Assembly (NCBI GenBank): GCA_016929735.1
Contig: JAFGID010000248.1
Span: 1 to 13,201, forward strand
DNA length: 13,201 nt
Direction of reading: 5' to 3'
Source: Ignavibacteriales bacterium
GTDB taxonomy: Bacteria; Bacteroidota; Ignavibacteria; Ignavibacteriales; Melioribacteraceae
In this document: positions 13,077-13,201 of the stretch, in pieces
Numbering within the stretch: position 1 is the first letter of the stretch
How the letters are laid out: every line of letters begins with the position of its first letter
Notes under the pieces: generated by a model
Databases searched by the model: none
What the model saw: the letters and a program-made list of their open reading frames with translations, nothing else
What the model was told of the DNA's origin: nothing
Program-made: the position numbers and the translations under genes

Positions 13077-13201
13077 CTACTTTTCTTTAAAAGATATTGT
13101 TAATGGTGTCCCGCTAAAATCAAATTTTCTTCTTATTAAATTCTCAAGAAATTTCTTATAATTATCGGGAACATACTTAGCATTACTTGAGAAGAAAATA
13201 A
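13077..13201 (-). CDS. der: GTPase Der (EngA), C-terminal end only
   Basis: The last 40 codons, continuing past the right edge. The peptide FFSSNAKYVPDNYKKFLENL, then IRRKFDFSGTPLTISFKEK, matches the end of the Der C-terminal KH-like domain. There a 'Y-x-x-Y/F-LEN-x-(I/L)R-x-x-F-x-F-x-GTP' segment is characteristic. Der is an essential tandem GTPase that acts in 50S ribosome assembly. The GTPase domains are outside the window. It converges on the OmpA-like gene and shares its terminator. Confidence 0.85.
   Translation of the reverse strand, partial: IFFSSNAKYVPDNYKKFLENLIRRKFDFSGTPLTISFKEK

Overview
The window is AT-rich bacterial DNA. It probably comes from the Bacteroidota/Ignavibacteriota side of the FCB group. 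Two kinds of evidence point there. Promoters with the TAnnTTTG -7 element and an upstream TTTG sit in sensible places (before the OmpA gene and before the cassette genes). The housekeeping content also fits: an OmpA-like protein with thrombospondin type 3 repeats, a type III pantothenate kinase, and pan/coa genes in one tight operon. The exact genus cannot be read from the sequence.

Layout. (1) 1-981, minus strand: a small excisionase-type HTH protein cut by the left edge, preceded by a multi-pass membrane protein of unknown function; both lie downstream of a strong promoter at 951-981. (2) 982-1721: a decayed toxin-antitoxin locus. It holds the tail of an antitoxin copy, an N-terminally eroded BrnT-like toxin, and an intact BrnA/CopG-type antitoxin. 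(3) 1731-7215, plus strand: what I read as an integron-type gene-cassette array with no integrase in view. Cassette 1 carries an amino-methyltransferase and a BsoBI/AvaI-family restriction enzyme. Cassette 2 carries a HEPN-like protein. Cassette 3 carries a 526-residue protein with a PD-(D/E)XK-type nuclease motif. Two complete attC-like sites (4377-4565 and 5374-5601) and one left half-site (from 7175) follow the genes. They share strict geometry: AAC, 8 nt, bulged C, 6 nt, bulged A. The complete sites have perfectly paired arms that differ in sequence from each other. The first ~10 nt of each cassette are complementary to the 10 nt at the left end of its own attC, as the cassette model requires. 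(4) 7254-11279, minus strand: small ORF - panB - panC - coaBC - coaX - panD, a nearly gapless operon from ketoisovalerate and aspartate towards 4'-phosphopantetheine. (5) 11394-13025, plus strand: an OmpA-like outer-membrane protein with six exact 30-residue calcium-binding-type repeats. It is followed by a strong, probably bidirectional terminator shared with the convergent 3' end of der.

How it fits together: regions 4 and 5 look like stable chromosomal core. Regions 2 and 3 look like an accessory island of toxin-antitoxin, restriction-modification and putative defence nucleases inserted against the 3' end of panD. The most interesting items are the attC-like array itself, its abnormal left and right ends, the two uncharacterised cassette proteins, and an unannotated 35-codon hydrophobic ORF with an excellent ribosome binding site just upstream of panB.
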